Source: Pseudomonas sp. UMAB-08 (GTDB taxonomy: Bacteria; Pseudomonadota; Gammaproteobacteria; Pseudomonadales; Pseudomonadaceae). Taken from it: a stretch of 64,000 nt of DNA. Positions 45,582-56,409 of this stretch are shown here, piece after piece. The position numbers were made by a program, and so were the translations under genes. The stretch spans positions 107,540 through 171,539 of the forward strand of contig NZ_LT607417.1 of the NCBI RefSeq assembly GCF_900095225.1, given 5' to 3'. Every line of letters begins with the position of its first letter. Position 1 is the stretch's first letter. A model generated the notes under the pieces. It saw only the letters and a program-made list of their open reading frames with translations, was not told the origin of the DNA and made no database searches.

Positions 45582-47408
45582 TTGATACGCCTCCTCCTGT
45601 TATTCACCTTGGTCTTGAGCTTTTCCGCAGGCGCAACCATCAGCGAAAGCCATGGTTACGCGCAGTTCGGTGTACTCAAGTACCCAGCCAGCTTTACCCA
45701 TTTCGATTGGGTCAATCCCGAGGCGCCGAAAGGCGGCACCTTGCGGATGATGGCATTTGGCACTTTCGATACGCTCAACCCTTACACCTTCAAGGGCAGC
45801 AGCCCGATTTCGACGCCCAACTTTCTGCAGTACGGGGTCAACGAGCTCAACGAACCGTTGATGGTCGGCACCGGTCAGTACGACCCTTCCGGCGACGAAC
45901 CCACCTCCAGCTACGGCCTGATCGCCCAAACCGTCGAATACAGCGAAGACCGCAGTTGGGTGGTCTTCAACCTGCGCCCGCAGGCGCGCTTCCACGATGG
46001 CAAACCGATCACCGCGTATGACGTGGCGTTCTCCTATCGGTTGCTGCTCAAAGAGGGCCATCCGCAATACCGCACCGCCCTGCAGGAAGTGCAGCGGGTC
46101 GACATTCTTGGCCGCCATCGCATCCGCTTCGTCTTCAAACGCGCCGGCAACCCCTTGCTCATCCTGCGCCTCGGCGAACTACCGGTATTGCCCCAGCACT
46201 ACTGGAAGGATCGCGACTTCAAGGCCACCACCTTCGAACCACCCGTGGGCAGTGGTCCTTATCGGATTACCAAGGTGCAACCCGGACGGCAACTGGTGTT
46301 CGAGCGGGTCAAGGACTGGTGGGGCAAGGATCTGGCGGTGAACCGTGGCAAGTACAACTTCGATCGGGTCGAAGTGGAGTTCTACCGCGACAGCGATGTG
46401 GCATTCGAAGCATTCAAAGCCGGTGAGTTCGATATCTACATCGAGCATCAGGCCAAAAACTGGTCCAACGGCTACACCTTTCCGGCGATCGCCCGTGGTG
46501 AGGTGATCAAGGCGCAGATCCCGCACAAGATTCCAACCCAGACCCAAGGGTTGTTCATGAACACCCGGCGCGGCACCTTCGCCGACGTCAAGGTGCGCGA
46601 AGCGCTGGGGCTGATGTTCAATTTCGAGTGGACCAATCGTGCGCTGTTCAGCGACGCCTATACTCGCTCGACAAGTTATTACCCCAACAGCGAATTCTCC
46701 GCGACCGGCCTGCCGACCGGTCGCGAATGGTTGATGCTGTCGCCCTGGCGCGATCAGTTGCCGTCAAGCCTGCTTACCCAGCCATACACTGCGCCAAAGA
46801 CCGATGGCGGTGGCATTCCCCGGGAAACCCTGCGCAAGGCGCTCGGTCTGTTTGCCGAAGCGGGCTGGAAGCTGTCGGATCAGCGACTGCTCAATCGCAA
46901 CGGCCAGCCCTTGCGCTTCGAAATCTTGCTGGTCAATCCCAACCTAGAGCGGATTCTGCAGCCTTACATCGAGGACCTCTCTCGCCTCGGGATCGACGCC
47001 CGCTTACGGACGGTAGATCGCGCCCAGTACAAGCAGCGCCTGGACCAGTTCGATTTCGACATGATCTTGATGACCCTGAACCAGAGCCTCAGCCCCGGTC
47101 TTGAGCAATGGCAGTACTTTCACTCCAGCCAGGCAGGGATCAAAGGCAGCAAAAATTACGCCGGCGTATCCAGCCCTGTGGTCGACAGCCTGCTCAATCA
47201 ATTGCTGGCGGCACAAACACGCGACGAACAGCTCGCCGCAGCCCGCGCCCTGGACCGGGTGTTGCTCTGGCAGCACTACAGCATCCCCAACTGGTACCTC
47301 GATTATCATCGACTGGCGTACCGCAACCGGTTCGCCCTGACCACCACCCCGCCCTACACTCTGGGTTTGCGTGCGTGGTGGCTCAAGCCTTCGGAGAAAA
47401 CCCAATGA
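45582..47408 (+). CDS. Extracellular solute-binding protein family 5 (first YejA-like copy)
   Basis: A 608-residue periplasmic binding protein of a peptide ABC transporter. It starts at a TTG (MIRLLLLFTLVLSFSAGATI) that begins the signal peptide; no better start exists. Family-5 motifs include FDWVNPEAPKGGTLRMMAFG and PVGSGPYRITKVQPGRQLVF. The next gene overlaps by four bases and encodes a second protein of the same family. The pair probably arose by tandem duplication and may give the transporter two specificities. Confidence 0.88.
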   Translation: MIRLLLLFTLVLSFSAGATISESHGYAQFGVLKYPASFTHFDWVNPEAPKGGTLRMMAFGTFDTLNPYTFKGSSPISTPNFLQYGVNELNEPLMVGTGQYDPSGDEPTSSYGLIAQTVEYSEDRSWVVFNLRPQARFHDGKPITAYDVAFSYRLLLKEGHPQYRTALQEVQRVDILGRHRIRFVFKRAGNPLLILRLGELPVLPQHYWKDRDFKATTFEPPVGSGPYRITKVQPGRQLVFERVKDWWGKDLAVNRGKYNFDRVEVEFYRDSDVAFEAFKAGEFDIYIEHQAKNWSNGYTFPAIARGEVIKAQIPHKIPTQTQGLFMNTRRGTFADVKVREALGLMFNFEWTNRALFSDAYTRSTSYYPNSEFSATGLPTGREWLMLSPWRDQLPSSLLTQPYTAPKTDGGGIPRETLRKALGLFAEAGWKLSDQRLLNRNGQPLRFEILLVNPNLERILQPYIEDLSRLGIDARLRTVDRAQYKQRLDQFDFDMILMTLNQSLSPGLEQWQYFHSSQAGIKGSKNYAGVSSPVVDSLLNQLLAAQTRDEQLAAARALDRVLLWQHYSIPNWYLDYHRLAYRNRFALTTTPPYTLGLRAWWLKPSEKTQ

Positions 47409-49255
47409 TTGCTATGCGCTCCCTGCTGATGCGGGCCAGCGGCATGTTGCTGATGGGCGTGGCCTGCGTAGCCCTGGCCGCCCCCGAACACGCAGTGACC
47501 CTGTACAACGAGGCGCCGAAATACCCCGCCAATTTCAAACACTTCGATTACGTCAATCAGGACGCCCCCAAGGGCGGCAGCTTTCGGCAGGCCGGCTTTG
47601 GCGGCTTCGACAGCCTCAACCCCTTTATCAACAAAGGCGTGCCGGCTGACGACATCGGCATGATTTACGACACCCTGACCCGCCACAGTCTGGATGAACC
47701 CTTTACCGAATACGGCCTGATTGCCGGCAAAATCGAAAAAGCGCCGGACAGTAGCTGGGTGCGTTTCTATTTGCGCCCCGAAGCCCACTTCCATGATGGC
47801 CATCCCATCCGCGCCGAAGACGTGGTGTTCAGCTTCCAGACGCTGATCAAGAACGGCGCCCCGATGTATCGGGGCTACTACGCAGACGTTGATCAGGTCA
47901 TCGCCGAAGACCCTCTGCGCGTGCTGTTCAAGTTCAAGCGCAACAACCGCGAGTTGCCACTGATCCTCGGCCAGCTGCCGGTCCTGCCCAAGCACTGGTG
48001 GGAAAATCGCGACTTCGCCAAAGGCAATCTGGAAATCCCGTTGGGCAGCGGCCCGTACAAGGTGGCTGAAGTCAAAGCCGGGCGCTCGATTCGTTACGAG
48101 CGGGTCAAGGACTACTGGGGCAAGGACCTGCCGGTTAACCGTGGTTTTTACAACTTCGACACCCTGTCCATCGATTACTATCGAGACAACACCGTCGCCC
48201 TTGAAGCACTCAAAGCCGGGCAATTCGATTATTGGCTCGAAACCAGCGCCAAGAACTGGGCCACGGCTTACAACACACCGGCCGTCACCGCCGGTCGGCT
48301 GATCAAGGAAGAAATCCCCAACGGCAACCCTACCGGCATGCAAGGGTTTGTCTTCAACCTGCGGCGCCCGATATTTCAGGACGTGCGGGTGCGTGAAGCG
48401 TTGAACCTGCTGCTGGATTTCCAGTGGACCAACAAGCAGTTGTTCAACGGCGCCTACACCCGGACCAAAAGCTACTTCGACAATTCGGACATGGCCTCCA
48501 GCGGCTTGCCGAGTAAAGACGAACTGGCCGTACTCGAGCCGTTGCGCGGCACCATTCCTGACCGGGTGTTCACTGACGAGTTCAAGCTGCCGGTCACCGA
48601 CGCCAGCGGCATGATTCGCCCCCAACAGCGTAAAGCCTTTCAACTGCTGCAAGAGGCCGGCTGGAGGATCGTCGGCGACAAGATGGTCGACGCCCAAGGC
48701 AAGCCAGTGACCCTTGAGTTCTTGTTGGCGCAGACCGAATTCGAACGCATCCTGCTGCCCTTCAAACGCAACCTCAGCGACCTCGGCATAGATCTGGTGC
48801 TGCGCCGGGTCGACGTATCGCAATACGTAAACCGTTTGCGTTCGCGTGACTTCGACCTGATTGTCAGCGGCTTTCCGCAATCCAGCTCACCGGGCAACGA
48901 ACAACGCGAGTACTGGCACTCCTCCAGCGCCGAAAAGCCCGGCAGCCGCAACTTCATCGGCCTCAAAGACCCGGCCATCGATAGCCTGGTCGACGGACTG
49001 ATCGATGCCGACTCGCGGCAAAGCCTGATCACCCACGCCCGGGCGCTGGACCGCGTGCTGCTTTGGGGCTACTACGTGATCCCCAACTGGCACATCAAAA
49101 CCTGGCGCGTGGCGTACTGGGACCATATCGGTCACCCCAAGGTGACACCGCTGTTCGACGTCGCCACCTCGACCTGGTGGATAAAACCCGACGCCAAACC
49201 GGCCAACCCGGCACAACCCCCTGAGCAAGCCGAGCCGGCGAGCGTGGAGCAATAA
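47405..49255 (+). CDS. yejA: Extracellular solute-binding protein family 5 (YejA-like, second copy)
   Basis: A 616-residue periplasmic binding protein with signal peptide ending [11 protein letters not shown]. Motifs parallel its upstream neighbour ([40 protein letters not shown]). The start at 47405 overlaps the previous stop; an alternative ATG ([10 protein letters not shown]) lies three codons on. YejA-type proteins bind oligopeptides and peptide antibiotics such as microcin C. The permease genes follow directly. Confidence 0.88.
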   Translation: MIAMRSLLMRASGMLLMGVACVALAAPEHAVTLYNEAPKYPANFKHFDYVNQDAPKGGSFRQAGFGGFDSLNPFINKGVPADDIGMIYDTLTRHSLDEPFTEYGLIAGKIEKAPDSSWVRFYLRPEAHFHDGHPIRAEDVVFSFQTLIKNGAPMYRGYYADVDQVIAEDPLRVLFKFKRNNRELPLILGQLPVLPKHWWENRDFAKGNLEIPLGSGPYKVAEVKAGRSIRYERVKDYWGKDLPVNRGFYNFDTLSIDYYRDNTVALEALKAGQFDYWLETSAKNWATAYNTPAVTAGRLIKEEIPNGNPTGMQGFVFNLRRPIFQDVRVREALNLLLDFQWTNKQLFNGAYTRTKSYFDNSDMASSGLPSKDELAVLEPLRGTIPDRVFTDEFKLPVTDASGMIRPQQRKAFQLLQEAGWRIVGDKMVDAQGKPVTLEFLLAQTEFERILLPFKRNLSDLGIDLVLRRVDVSQYVNRLRSRDFDLIVSGFPQSSSPGNEQREYWHSSSAEKPGSRNFIGLKDPAIDSLVDGLIDADSRQSLITHARALDRVLLWGYYVIPNWHIKTWRVAYWDHIGHPKVTPLFDVATSTWWIKPDAKPANPAQPPEQAEPASVEQ

Positions 49256-49256
49256 G

Positions 49257-50330
49257 ATGCTGGCTTACATTTTTCGGCGTTTGCTGCTGATCATTCCGAC
49301 GCTGTTTGGCATTTTGCTGATCAACTTCGTGATTATCCAGGCGGCGCCCGGCGGTCCGGTGGAGCAGATGATCGCCAAGATCGAAGGCTTCGATGGCGCA
49401 ACCAGTCGCATTGCGGGCGGTGGCGCAGAGGTGTCGGTGGCAGGCTCCAGTTATCGCGGTGCGCAAGGGCTTGATCCGGCACTGGTGAAGGAAATCGAAC
49501 ACCTGTATGGCTTCGACAAGTCTGCGCCAGAACGCCTGTGGATCATGATCAAGAACTACGCCACGCTGGATTTCGGAGACAGTTTTTTCCGCGATGCCAA
49601 AGTGATCGATCTGATTATCGAGAAGATGCCGGTGTCCATTTCCCTTGGGCTCTGGAGCACCTTGATCATGTACCTGGTATCGATCCCGCTGGGGATCGCC
49701 AAGGCGACACGTCACGGTAGCCACTTCGATGTCTGGACCAGCTCGGCGATCATCGTCGGGTACGCCATCCCGGCCTTTCTGTTTGCCATCCTGCTGATCG
49801 TGGTATTCGCTGGCGGCAGTTATTTCGACTGGTTCCCCTTGCGCGGCCTGACCTCGAACAACTTCGCCGAGCTGAGCTGGGGCGGCAAAGTCTTCGATTA
49901 CTTCTGGCACCTGACGCTGCCCGTCACCGCGCTGGTGATCGGCAACTTCGCGACCATGACCCTGCTGACCAAAAACAGCTTTCTCGACGAGATCGGCAAG
50001 CAGTACGTCATCACCGCCAAGGCCAAGGGCCTGAGCCAGCATCGGGTGCTGTACGGCCATGTGTTTCGTAACGCCATGCTATTGGTGATCGCAGGTTTCC
50101 CTTCGGCCTTCATCAGCATTTTCTTCACCGGCTCGCTGCTGGTGGAAGTGATCTTCTCCCTCGACGGCTTGGGTTTGATGAGTTTCGAGGCGGCCATCAA
50201 CCGCGACTATCCAGTGGTCTTCGGCACGTTGTTTCTTTTTACCCTGCTCGGACTGGTGGTGAAATTGATCGGTGACATCACGTATACGCTGGTTGATCCA
50301 CGTATCGACTTCGAAAGCAGGGAGAATTGA
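49257..50330 (+). CDS. yejB: Peptide ABC transporter permease YejB
   Basis: A 357-residue inner-membrane permease. It has an N-terminal helix ([20 protein letters not shown]), a periplasmic insert and five further helices with the permease coupling motif near [20 protein letters not shown]. It forms the membrane channel with YejE for peptides delivered by the YejA-type proteins. It starts two bases after the binding-protein stop and ends two bases before yejE. Confidence 0.92.
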   Translation: MLAYIFRRLLLIIPTLFGILLINFVIIQAAPGGPVEQMIAKIEGFDGATSRIAGGGAEVSVAGSSYRGAQGLDPALVKEIEHLYGFDKSAPERLWIMIKNYATLDFGDSFFRDAKVIDLIIEKMPVSISLGLWSTLIMYLVSIPLGIAKATRHGSHFDVWTSSAIIVGYAIPAFLFAILLIVVFAGGSYFDWFPLRGLTSNNFAELSWGGKVFDYFWHLTLPVTALVIGNFATMTLLTKNSFLDEIGKQYVITAKAKGLSQHRVLYGHVFRNAMLLVIAGFPSAFISIFFTGSLLVEVIFSLDGLGLMSFEAAINRDYPVVFGTLFLFTLLGLVVKLIGDITYTLVDPRIDFESREN

Positions 50331-50331
50331 T

Positions 50332-51351
50332 ATGACCCTCTCTCCTCTCAATCGCCGGCGCTTCGAGCGCTTCAAGGCCAACAAGCGCGGATGGTGGTCA
50401 CTGTGGTTGTTCCTGGTTCTGTTCGGCCTGAGCCTGGGCGCCGAACTGATCGCCAACGACAAGCCGCTGGCCGTACGCTATGACGGCGAGTGGTATTTCC
50501 CGGTGTTCAAGCGCTATCCCGAAACGGTCTTCGGCGGCGAATTCCCGCTGGAAGCGAATTACAAAAGCCCCTACATCAAGGAGCTGCTGGCAGCGAAGAA
50601 CGGTTGGACCCTGTGGGCTCCGATCCCCTACAGCTACCAGAGCATCAATTACGACCTGAAAGTCCCGGCCCCCGGCCCGCCCTCGCGAGACAACTACTTT
50701 GGCACTGACGATCAAGGCCGCGATGTGCTCTCACGGGTCATCTATGGCTTCCGCATTTCCGTGCTGTTTGCGCTGACCTTGACCGTACTCAGTTCGATTA
50801 TCGGCGTCGTCGCGGGCGCCCTCCAGGGTTTTTATGGGGGGTGGGTGGATCTGCTGGGGCAACGCTTCCTGGAAGTCTGGTCCGGGCTGCCGGTGTTGTA
50901 CCTGCTGATCATCCTCGCCAGCTTCGTCCAGCCTAATTTCTGGTGGCTGTTGGGCATCATGCTGCTGTTTTCATGGATGAGCCTGGTGGACGTGGTACGC
51001 GCCGAGTTCCTGCGTGGGCGCAATCTGGAATATGTACGCGCCGCACGGGCATTGGGCATGCAAAACGGGGCGATCATGTTCCGCCACATCCTGCCCAACG
51101 CCATGGTCTCGACCATGACCTTTATGCCCTTCATTCTCACGGGCGCCATCGGCACCCTGACCGCGCTGGACTTCCTCGGTTTTGGCTTGCCAGCCGGTTC
51201 CCCGTCGCTGGGTGAGTTGGTGGCGCAAGGCAAATCCAACCTCCAGGCCCCTTGGCTCGGGATCAGCGCCTTCGCCGTGCTGGCCCTGATGCTCAGCCTT
51301 CTCGTGTTCATTGGCGAATCCGCCCGCGACGCTTTCGACCCAAGGAAATGA
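50332..51351 (+). CDS. yejE: Peptide ABC transporter permease YejE
   Basis: A 339-residue permease, partner of YejB. It has a helix near residues 23-40, the YFGTDDQGRDVLSRVIYGFR segment typical of the OppC/DppC class, and five C-terminal helices with the coupling motif EFLRGRNLEYVRAARALGMQ. An open frame begins at 50272 within yejB, but the ATG at 50332 after GGGAGAATTG is the clear start. Confidence 0.92.
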   Translation: MTLSPLNRRRFERFKANKRGWWSLWLFLVLFGLSLGAELIANDKPLAVRYDGEWYFPVFKRYPETVFGGEFPLEANYKSPYIKELLAAKNGWTLWAPIPYSYQSINYDLKVPAPGPPSRDNYFGTDDQGRDVLSRVIYGFRISVLFALTLTVLSSIIGVVAGALQGFYGGWVDLLGQRFLEVWSGLPVLYLLIILASFVQPNFWWLLGIMLLFSWMSLVDVVRAEFLRGRNLEYVRAARALGMQNGAIMFRHILPNAMVSTMTFMPFILTGAIGTLTALDFLGFGLPAGSPSLGELVAQGKSNLQAPWLGISAFAVLALMLSLLVFIGESARDAFDPRK

Positions 51352-51352
51352 G

Positions 51353-52963
51353 ATGAACAAGGACAATTTGATCGAAGTCCGCGATCTCGCCGTCGAGTTC
51401 GTTACCGGCGAGCAGGTCCATCGCGTGGTCGAAGGCATCAACTTCGATATCCGCCGGGGCGAAACCCTGGCGCTGGTCGGCGAAAGCGGTTCTGGCAAGT
51501 CAGTCATCGCGCACTCGTTTCTGCGCCTGCTGCCCTACCCGCTGGCGCGCCATCCCAGCGGAACCATCTACTACGCTGGGCATGACCTGCTGACGCTGAG
51601 CGAGAAAAGGTTGCGCGCGATCCGTGGCAACCGCATCGCCATGGTTTTCCAGGAGCCGATGACCTCGCTTAACCCGCTGCAGTCCATTGAGAAGCAAATC
51701 AATGAAGTACTTGGCCTGCATAAAGGTTTGCAGGGCAAGGCGGCCACCCTGCGCACACTGGAGCTGCTTGAGCTGGTAGGCATAACCGAGCCCGAGAAAC
51801 GACTCAAAGCTCTGCCACACGAGCTCTCAGGCGGCCAGCGACAGCGTGTAATGATCGCCATGGCCTTGGCAAATGAGCCTGAACTGCTGATCGCCGACGA
51901 ACCGACCACCGCACTCGACGTGACGGTACAGCTGAAAATCCTCAAGTTACTCACCGAACTGCAGGCCAGACTGGGCATGGCGCTGCTCCTGATCAGCCAT
52001 GATCTGAACCTGGTTCGAAGAATTGCGCATCGGGTATGTGTCATGCAGCACGGTCGCATCGTCGAACAAGCGTCATGTGAGGAGCTGTTCCGTTCACCTC
52101 AGCATCCGTACACGCAAGAATTGCTGGGGGCCGAGCCCAGTGGTGGCCCGGTGGACAACGTTGCCGGCGCACCGCTGCTCGAAGTCGATGACTTGCGGGT
52201 GTGGTTTCCGATCAAGAAAGGCCTGTTCAAAAAAACCGTCGATCATGTCAAAGCGGTCGATGGCATCACCTTCAGCCTGCCCCAAGGGCATACCTTGGGG
52301 ATTGTCGGTGAAAGCGGCTCGGGCAAGTCGACGCTGGGCCTGGCGATTCTTCGGCTGATCGGTAGCAAGGGCGCCATACGGTTTCAAGGCAAAACGCTAG
52401 ACTGCCTGACGCAACAGGAGATTCGTCCGCTGCGTCGGCAAATGCAGGTGGTGTTTCAGGACCCTTTCGGCAGCCTGAGCCCGCGCATGTGTGTAGGCGA
52501 AATCGTTGGTGAGGGCCTGCGCATACATGGCATGGGCACAGAGGCCGAACAGGAACTCGCCATCATCGAAGCGCTCAAGGAGGTAGGTCTGGACCCGGAA
52601 ACCCGGTACCGCTACCCCCACGAATTTTCCGGCGGGCAACGGCAGAGAATCGCCATTGCCCGGGCATTAGTGTTAAAACCGGCGCTGATTGTGCTGGACG
52701 AGCCCACCTCGGCGCTCGACCGGACCGTTCAGCGCCAAGTGGTGGAGCTACTGCGCTCACTGCAAAAAAAGTACAACCTGACCTATTTGTTTATCAGCCA
52801 TGACCTGGCGGTAGTCAAAGCGCTTAGCCACCAGTTGATGGTGGTCAAGCAGGGGAAAGTCGTTGAACAGGGTGCGGCGCGCAGCATTTTCGCTGCACCG
52901 CAACATACCTATACACAGCAGCTGCTGGAAGCCGCCTTTTTGGCGCCGGTAGCTGTCGATTAA
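51353..52963 (+). CDS. yejF: Peptide ABC transporter ATPase YejF (tandem ATP-binding domains)
   Basis: A 536-residue ATPase with two ABC domains in one chain. First: Walker A GESGSGKS near residue 43, signature LSGGQRQRVMIAMAL, Walker B LLIADEP. Second: Walker A GESGSGKSTL near 320, signature FSGGQRQRIAIARAL, Walker B LIVLDEP. It drives the YejB/YejE channel. It is the last gene of the operon; fabI follows 18 bases later and may be partly co-transcribed. Confidence 0.93.
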   Translation: MNKDNLIEVRDLAVEFVTGEQVHRVVEGINFDIRRGETLALVGESGSGKSVIAHSFLRLLPYPLARHPSGTIYYAGHDLLTLSEKRLRAIRGNRIAMVFQEPMTSLNPLQSIEKQINEVLGLHKGLQGKAATLRTLELLELVGITEPEKRLKALPHELSGGQRQRVMIAMALANEPELLIADEPTTALDVTVQLKILKLLTELQARLGMALLLISHDLNLVRRIAHRVCVMQHGRIVEQASCEELFRSPQHPYTQELLGAEPSGGPVDNVAGAPLLEVDDLRVWFPIKKGLFKKTVDHVKAVDGITFSLPQGHTLGIVGESGSGKSTLGLAILRLIGSKGAIRFQGKTLDCLTQQEIRPLRRQMQVVFQDPFGSLSPRMCVGEIVGEGLRIHGMGTEAEQELAIIEALKEVGLDPETRYRYPHEFSGGQRQRIAIARALVLKPALIVLDEPTSALDRTVQRQVVELLRSLQKKYNLTYLFISHDLAVVKALSHQLMVVKQGKVVEQGAARSIFAAPQHTYTQQLLEAAFLAPVAVD

Positions 52964-52981
52964 CCTGAAGAGGAACAACAC

Positions 52982-53776
52982 ATGGGTTTTCTCGCCGGTA
53001 AGCGCGTCCTGATCGTCGGCGTCGCTAGCAAACTGTCCATCGCATCCGGCATCGCTGCCGCCATGCATCGCGAGGGCGCAGAGCTGGCCTTCACGTATCA
53101 GAACGACAAACTGAAAGGTCGTGTCGAAGAGTTCGCCGCAGGTTGGGGCTCAGGCCCGGAACTGTGCTTCCCTTGCGACGTGGCCAGCGACGAAGAGATC
53201 GCCAAGGTCTTCGAAGAACTGGGCAAGAAGTGGGATGGCCTGGACGTGATCGTTCACTCGGTCGGCTTCGCCCCTGGCGACCAGCTTGACGGTGACTTCA
53301 CCCAAGCGACAACGCGCGAAGGTTTCCGCATCGCTCACGACATCAGCGCCTACAGCTTTGTCGCACTGGCCAAGGCCGGTCGCGAAATGATGAAAGGCCG
53401 CAACGGCAGCCTGCTGACCCTGTCCTACCTGGGTGCAGAGCGCACCATGCCTAACTACAACGTGATGGGCATGGCCAAGGCCAGCCTGGAAGCCGGTGTA
53501 CGTTACCTGGCCGGTAGCCTTGGCCCGGAAGGCACACGCGTGAACGCAGTATCGGCTGGCCCGATCCGCACCCTCGCCGCCTCCGGCATCAAGAACTTCC
53601 GCAAAATGCTCGCTGCCAACGAAGCGCAAACACCGCTGCGTCGCAACGTGACCATTGATGAAGTCGGCAACGCCGGCGCGTTCCTGTGCTCGGACCTCGC
53701 GTCCGGCATCAGCGGCGAGATCATGTACGTCGACGGCGGCTTCAACACCACCGCGATGGGCAACCTCGAAGAGTAA
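52982..53776 (+). CDS. fabI: Enoyl-[acyl-carrier-protein] reductase (NADH)
   Basis: A 264-residue short-chain dehydrogenase that makes the last reduction of each fatty-acid elongation cycle. It shows the FabI pattern: cofactor loop [16 protein letters not shown] (residues 13-28), and the catalytic Tyr-x6-Tyr-x6-Lys pattern in [20 protein letters not shown]. This enzyme type is the target of triclosan and isoniazid-like inhibitors. GAGGAACAACAC precedes the ATG, and a strong terminator follows. Confidence 0.95.
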   Translation: MGFLAGKRVLIVGVASKLSIASGIAAAMHREGAELAFTYQNDKLKGRVEEFAAGWGSGPELCFPCDVASDEEIAKVFEELGKKWDGLDVIVHSVGFAPGDQLDGDFTQATTREGFRIAHDISAYSFVALAKAGREMMKGRNGSLLTLSYLGAERTMPNYNVMGMAKASLEAGVRYLAGSLGPEGTRVNAVSAGPIRTLAASGIKNFRKMLAANEAQTPLRRNVTIDEVGNAGAFLCSDLASGISGEIMYVDGGFNTTAMGNLEE

Positions 53777-53800
53777 AAACTCGACGCGCCGCACCCAAAA

Positions 53801-53832
53801 AGCCCGCCGTTCTCACGAACGGCGGGCTTTTT
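53801..53832 (+). terminator. Intrinsic terminator after fabI
   Basis: Perfect 12-bp stem AGCCCGCCGTTC / GAACGGCGGGCT with loop TCAC, followed by a T run. It ends the yej-fabI transcription unit. Confidence 0.92.
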
Positions 53833-53889
53833 GTTTTCGGCCCTGCGGGAATTTCGAAAGTGCCTGTTCAGGCACAAAAAACTTCAGAC

Positions 53890-53913
53890 AAAAAAAGACC
53901 GCTCATTGAGCGG
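53890..53913 (-). terminator. Terminator of ppiD (bidirectional)
   Basis: Stem CCGCTC / GAGCGG with loop ATT. A run of A before it gives T residues on the minus strand just after the ppiD end, and TTCTTTTTT follows on the plus strand, so it can stop transcripts from both sides. Confidence 0.8.
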
Positions 53914-53940
53914 CCTTCTTTTTTGTCGCGGGATCAGACG

Positions 53941-55812
53941 TCAGTAACGGGTGATCTTCGCTTTGCTTTGCAACTGTGCGCGGTAAGCAGCGAAATCCTG
54001 CTGGCCGGCACGCGAGGCGAGGAAGCGACGGTACTGGGCCTTCTCATCAGCTGTCGGCGCTGCGGCTTCGTTGACACCATTAAGGCGCACCACCACGAAG
54101 CTGCCATCAGCCAACGTCAGGCTGGTGTAGGACGGCTTGTCCTTGCCCAGAGGCTTGGGCATGCGGAACAACGCCTGCAGAACCACCGGATCGATGCCTT
54201 CCTGACTGCGGGTGACCGCTTCCAGGACTTTCCAGCTTTGACCGTTCTGCTTCGCAGCAAGAGCGATCTTGCCATCACGCAGACCTGTAACCAGCTCGGC
54301 ACCCTTGGTCTTGACCGCTTCAGTGGCGTGATTCTTGATCAGCTGTGCACGAATGCTGCTGGCAACGCTTTCAAGCGGCAACTGCTCTGGCTGACGGTGT
54401 TCCTTCATCCGTACGACCACAACCGTTTCCGGATCAAGTTCCAGTGGTGCACTGTTGGAGCCTTCTTCAAGCACTTCCGGGCTGAACGCGGCCTGGATCA
54501 CTGCACGGTTGGAGGTCAGGCCTTCACCGCCCTCACGACCAAATGGCGCAGTGGTTTGTACTTTCAGTTTCAGCTCTTGAGCAGGCTGCACCAGATCGGA
54601 CGCTTCGAACGCCGAATCTTCAAGCTGCTTGGTCACGTCAACGAAACGCTGCTCGACCTGCTGGCTTTTCAATTCGTGGGTAAGCTTGTCTTTCAAGCTG
54701 GCGAAGCTCGGCACCGACGGTGCTTCAACGCCCAACAACTTGATCAAGTGCCAACCGTAGTCGCTGCGTACCGGCCCCGAGACCTGATCTTTCTTCAGGT
54801 CATACAGCGCCTTTTCGAAAGCCGGATCATAGACACCCTTGCCCGCGTAACCCAGGTCACCACCTTTGCTGGACGAACCCGGGTCCTGGGAAAACTCCTT
54901 GGCCAGGGCCGCGAAATCCTCACCTTTGGCCAGACGCTGTTGAATCTCTTCAACCTTCGCTTTGGCCTGAGCTTCGTTCAGTTTGTCATTCACTTCGATC
55001 AGAATGTGCGCAGCACGACGCTGCTCGGCAAGGTTGCCGATTTCTTTCTGATAAGCCGCCTGCAAATCGGCGTCCTTGACTGCAACCTGATCGAAGAAAG
55101 AAGACTTCTTCAATTCGATGTAGTCGAGTACGACCTGCTCCGGACTCATGAACTCTTTGGCGTGTTCGTCGTAATGCGCTTTGACCTCATCGTCGGTCAC
55201 TTTCGCGGCTGCAATGTCAGCCTTGAATGTCAGCGTGGCGAAATCGCGAGTCTGTTTTTCCAGACGAGCGAACGCATCAACCTGAGCATCGGTCACGAAA
55301 GCGCTACCTGCCAGACCGGCACGCAACTGACCAATGAGCATTTCCTGGGTCAGCATTTGGCGGAATTGCAAACGGCTGAAGCCCAGTTGACGAATCACTT
55401 GATCGAAACGGTCAGCGCTGAATTTGCCGTCTACCTGAAACTCAGGTGTCTGCAAAATCTGCTGATCCAGAGCCGCTTCGGAGAAAGCAAATTTCGAATC
55501 GGCTGCACCTTGCAGCAACAACTTGCGATCAACCAGCCCTTTCAAGGCTGCGTCGTGCAACATTTTGTCATCCAGCAGCGCAGGATCGAAATCCTTGCCC
55601 AACTGCTGAATCAGCTGACGGCGTTGCATATCGACCGCCTGACTCAGCTCGTTTGTCGTGATTTCTTCACCATTGACCTTGGCAGCATCCTGACTCGTGC
55701 TGGTGGCCCTGAAAATGGCGTCAAAACCCGTCAAGGCCATCAATGCCACGATGACCCCGATGATCGTCTTGGCAATCCAGCCTTGGGAATTGTCCCTGAT
55801 ATTTTGCAGCAT
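53941..55812 (-). CDS. ppiD: Periplasmic folding chaperone/isomerase PpiD
   Basis: A 623-residue inner-membrane-anchored chaperone. A single N-terminal helix (about 16-34, IIGVIVALMALTGF) is followed by a SurA-like chaperone region, a parvulin domain (about 265-360, with RRAAHILIE and FSQDPGSSSKGGDLGY) and a C-terminal SurA-like part. It helps newly exported proteins fold at the Sec translocon. The frame is open to 55845, but the ATG at 55812 with GGGGGACGC upstream is the usual PpiD start. Confidence 0.92.
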   Translation of the reverse strand: MLQNIRDNSQGWIAKTIIGVIVALMALTGFDAIFRATSTSQDAAKVNGEEITTNELSQAVDMQRRQLIQQLGKDFDPALLDDKMLHDAALKGLVDRKLLLQGAADSKFAFSEAALDQQILQTPEFQVDGKFSADRFDQVIRQLGFSRLQFRQMLTQEMLIGQLRAGLAGSAFVTDAQVDAFARLEKQTRDFATLTFKADIAAAKVTDDEVKAHYDEHAKEFMSPEQVVLDYIELKKSSFFDQVAVKDADLQAAYQKEIGNLAEQRRAAHILIEVNDKLNEAQAKAKVEEIQQRLAKGEDFAALAKEFSQDPGSSSKGGDLGYAGKGVYDPAFEKALYDLKKDQVSGPVRSDYGWHLIKLLGVEAPSVPSFASLKDKLTHELKSQQVEQRFVDVTKQLEDSAFEASDLVQPAQELKLKVQTTAPFGREGGEGLTSNRAVIQAAFSPEVLEEGSNSAPLELDPETVVVVRMKEHRQPEQLPLESVASSIRAQLIKNHATEAVKTKGAELVTGLRDGKIALAAKQNGQSWKVLEAVTRSQEGIDPVVLQALFRMPKPLGKDKPSYTSLTLADGSFVVVRLNGVNEAAAPTADEKAQYRRFLASRAGQQDFAAYRAQLQSKAKITRY

Positions 55813-55909
55813 GCGTCCCCCAGAACGGTTGTAAAGATTAACCAACCGCGGAGCGTGGGTGGAATCCGGATAGAAGAAAGGCGCATCCGAGGATGCGCCT
55901 TCTCGTAAC

Positions 55910-55986
55910 TGGCGGAGCGGACGGGACTCGAACCCGCGACCCCCGGCGTGACAGGCCGGTATTCTAACCGACTGAACTACCGCTCC
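55910..55986 (-). tRNA. tRNA-Asp (GTC)
   Basis: Minus-strand cloverleaf with acceptor GGAGCGG paired to CCGCTCC, anticodon loop CTGTCAC (anticodon GTC), T-arm GGTTCGAGTCC and encoded CCA. It resembles E. coli tRNA-Asp closely and lies between ppiD and hupB. Confidence 0.97.
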
Positions 55987-56039
55987 GCTGCCAGGACAAG
56001 AATGACCAGGTCCTGGATGGGCAAAGGCTTGAAAGAAAC

Positions 56040-56312
56040 TTAGTTAACAGCTTCTTTCAGGGCTTTACCGGCTTTGAAACCTGGTTTTTTGGCTGCTGCG
56101 ATTTCCAGCGTCTTACCGGTCTGCGGGTTACGACCGATACGAGCAGGACGATCTGTTACGGAGAAAGTACCAAACCCAACCAATACCACAGAGTCGCCAG
56201 CCTTCAGAGCGCCAGTGACGGATTCGATTACTGCGTCCAGCGCACGGCCAGCAGCAGCTTTCGGGATATCAGCAGATGCAGCGATAGCATCAATCAGTTC
56301 CGACTTGTTCAC
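56040..56312 (-). CDS. hupB: DNA-binding protein HU-beta
   Basis: A 90-residue nucleoid protein that bends DNA as a dimer. It starts with GTG ([20 protein letters not shown]) after AGGGGACTTAGA; the frame is open to 56396, but no HU protein has that extension. The HU signature [21 protein letters not shown] covers residues 46-66, giving the DNA-gripping arms. A strong promoter lies upstream. Confidence 0.96.
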   Translation of the reverse strand: MNKSELIDAIAASADIPKAAAGRALDAVIESVTGALKAGDSVVLVGFGTFSVTDRPARIGRNPQTGKTLEIAAAKKPGFKAGKALKEAVN

Positions 56313-56409
56313 TCTAAGTCCCCTTATATCTATATTGAGTATGTTTCTAAGTTTTTTGGTGTAGACAAAAACGAGTGCTGAATGGCCTACAGACACTTTA
56401 AAGAGCCGC

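Noticed and set aside
53686..55908. 740-codon plus-strand open frame
   Set aside because: Antisense to ppiD across its whole length. PpiD has clear domains, so this is a GC-rich shadow frame.
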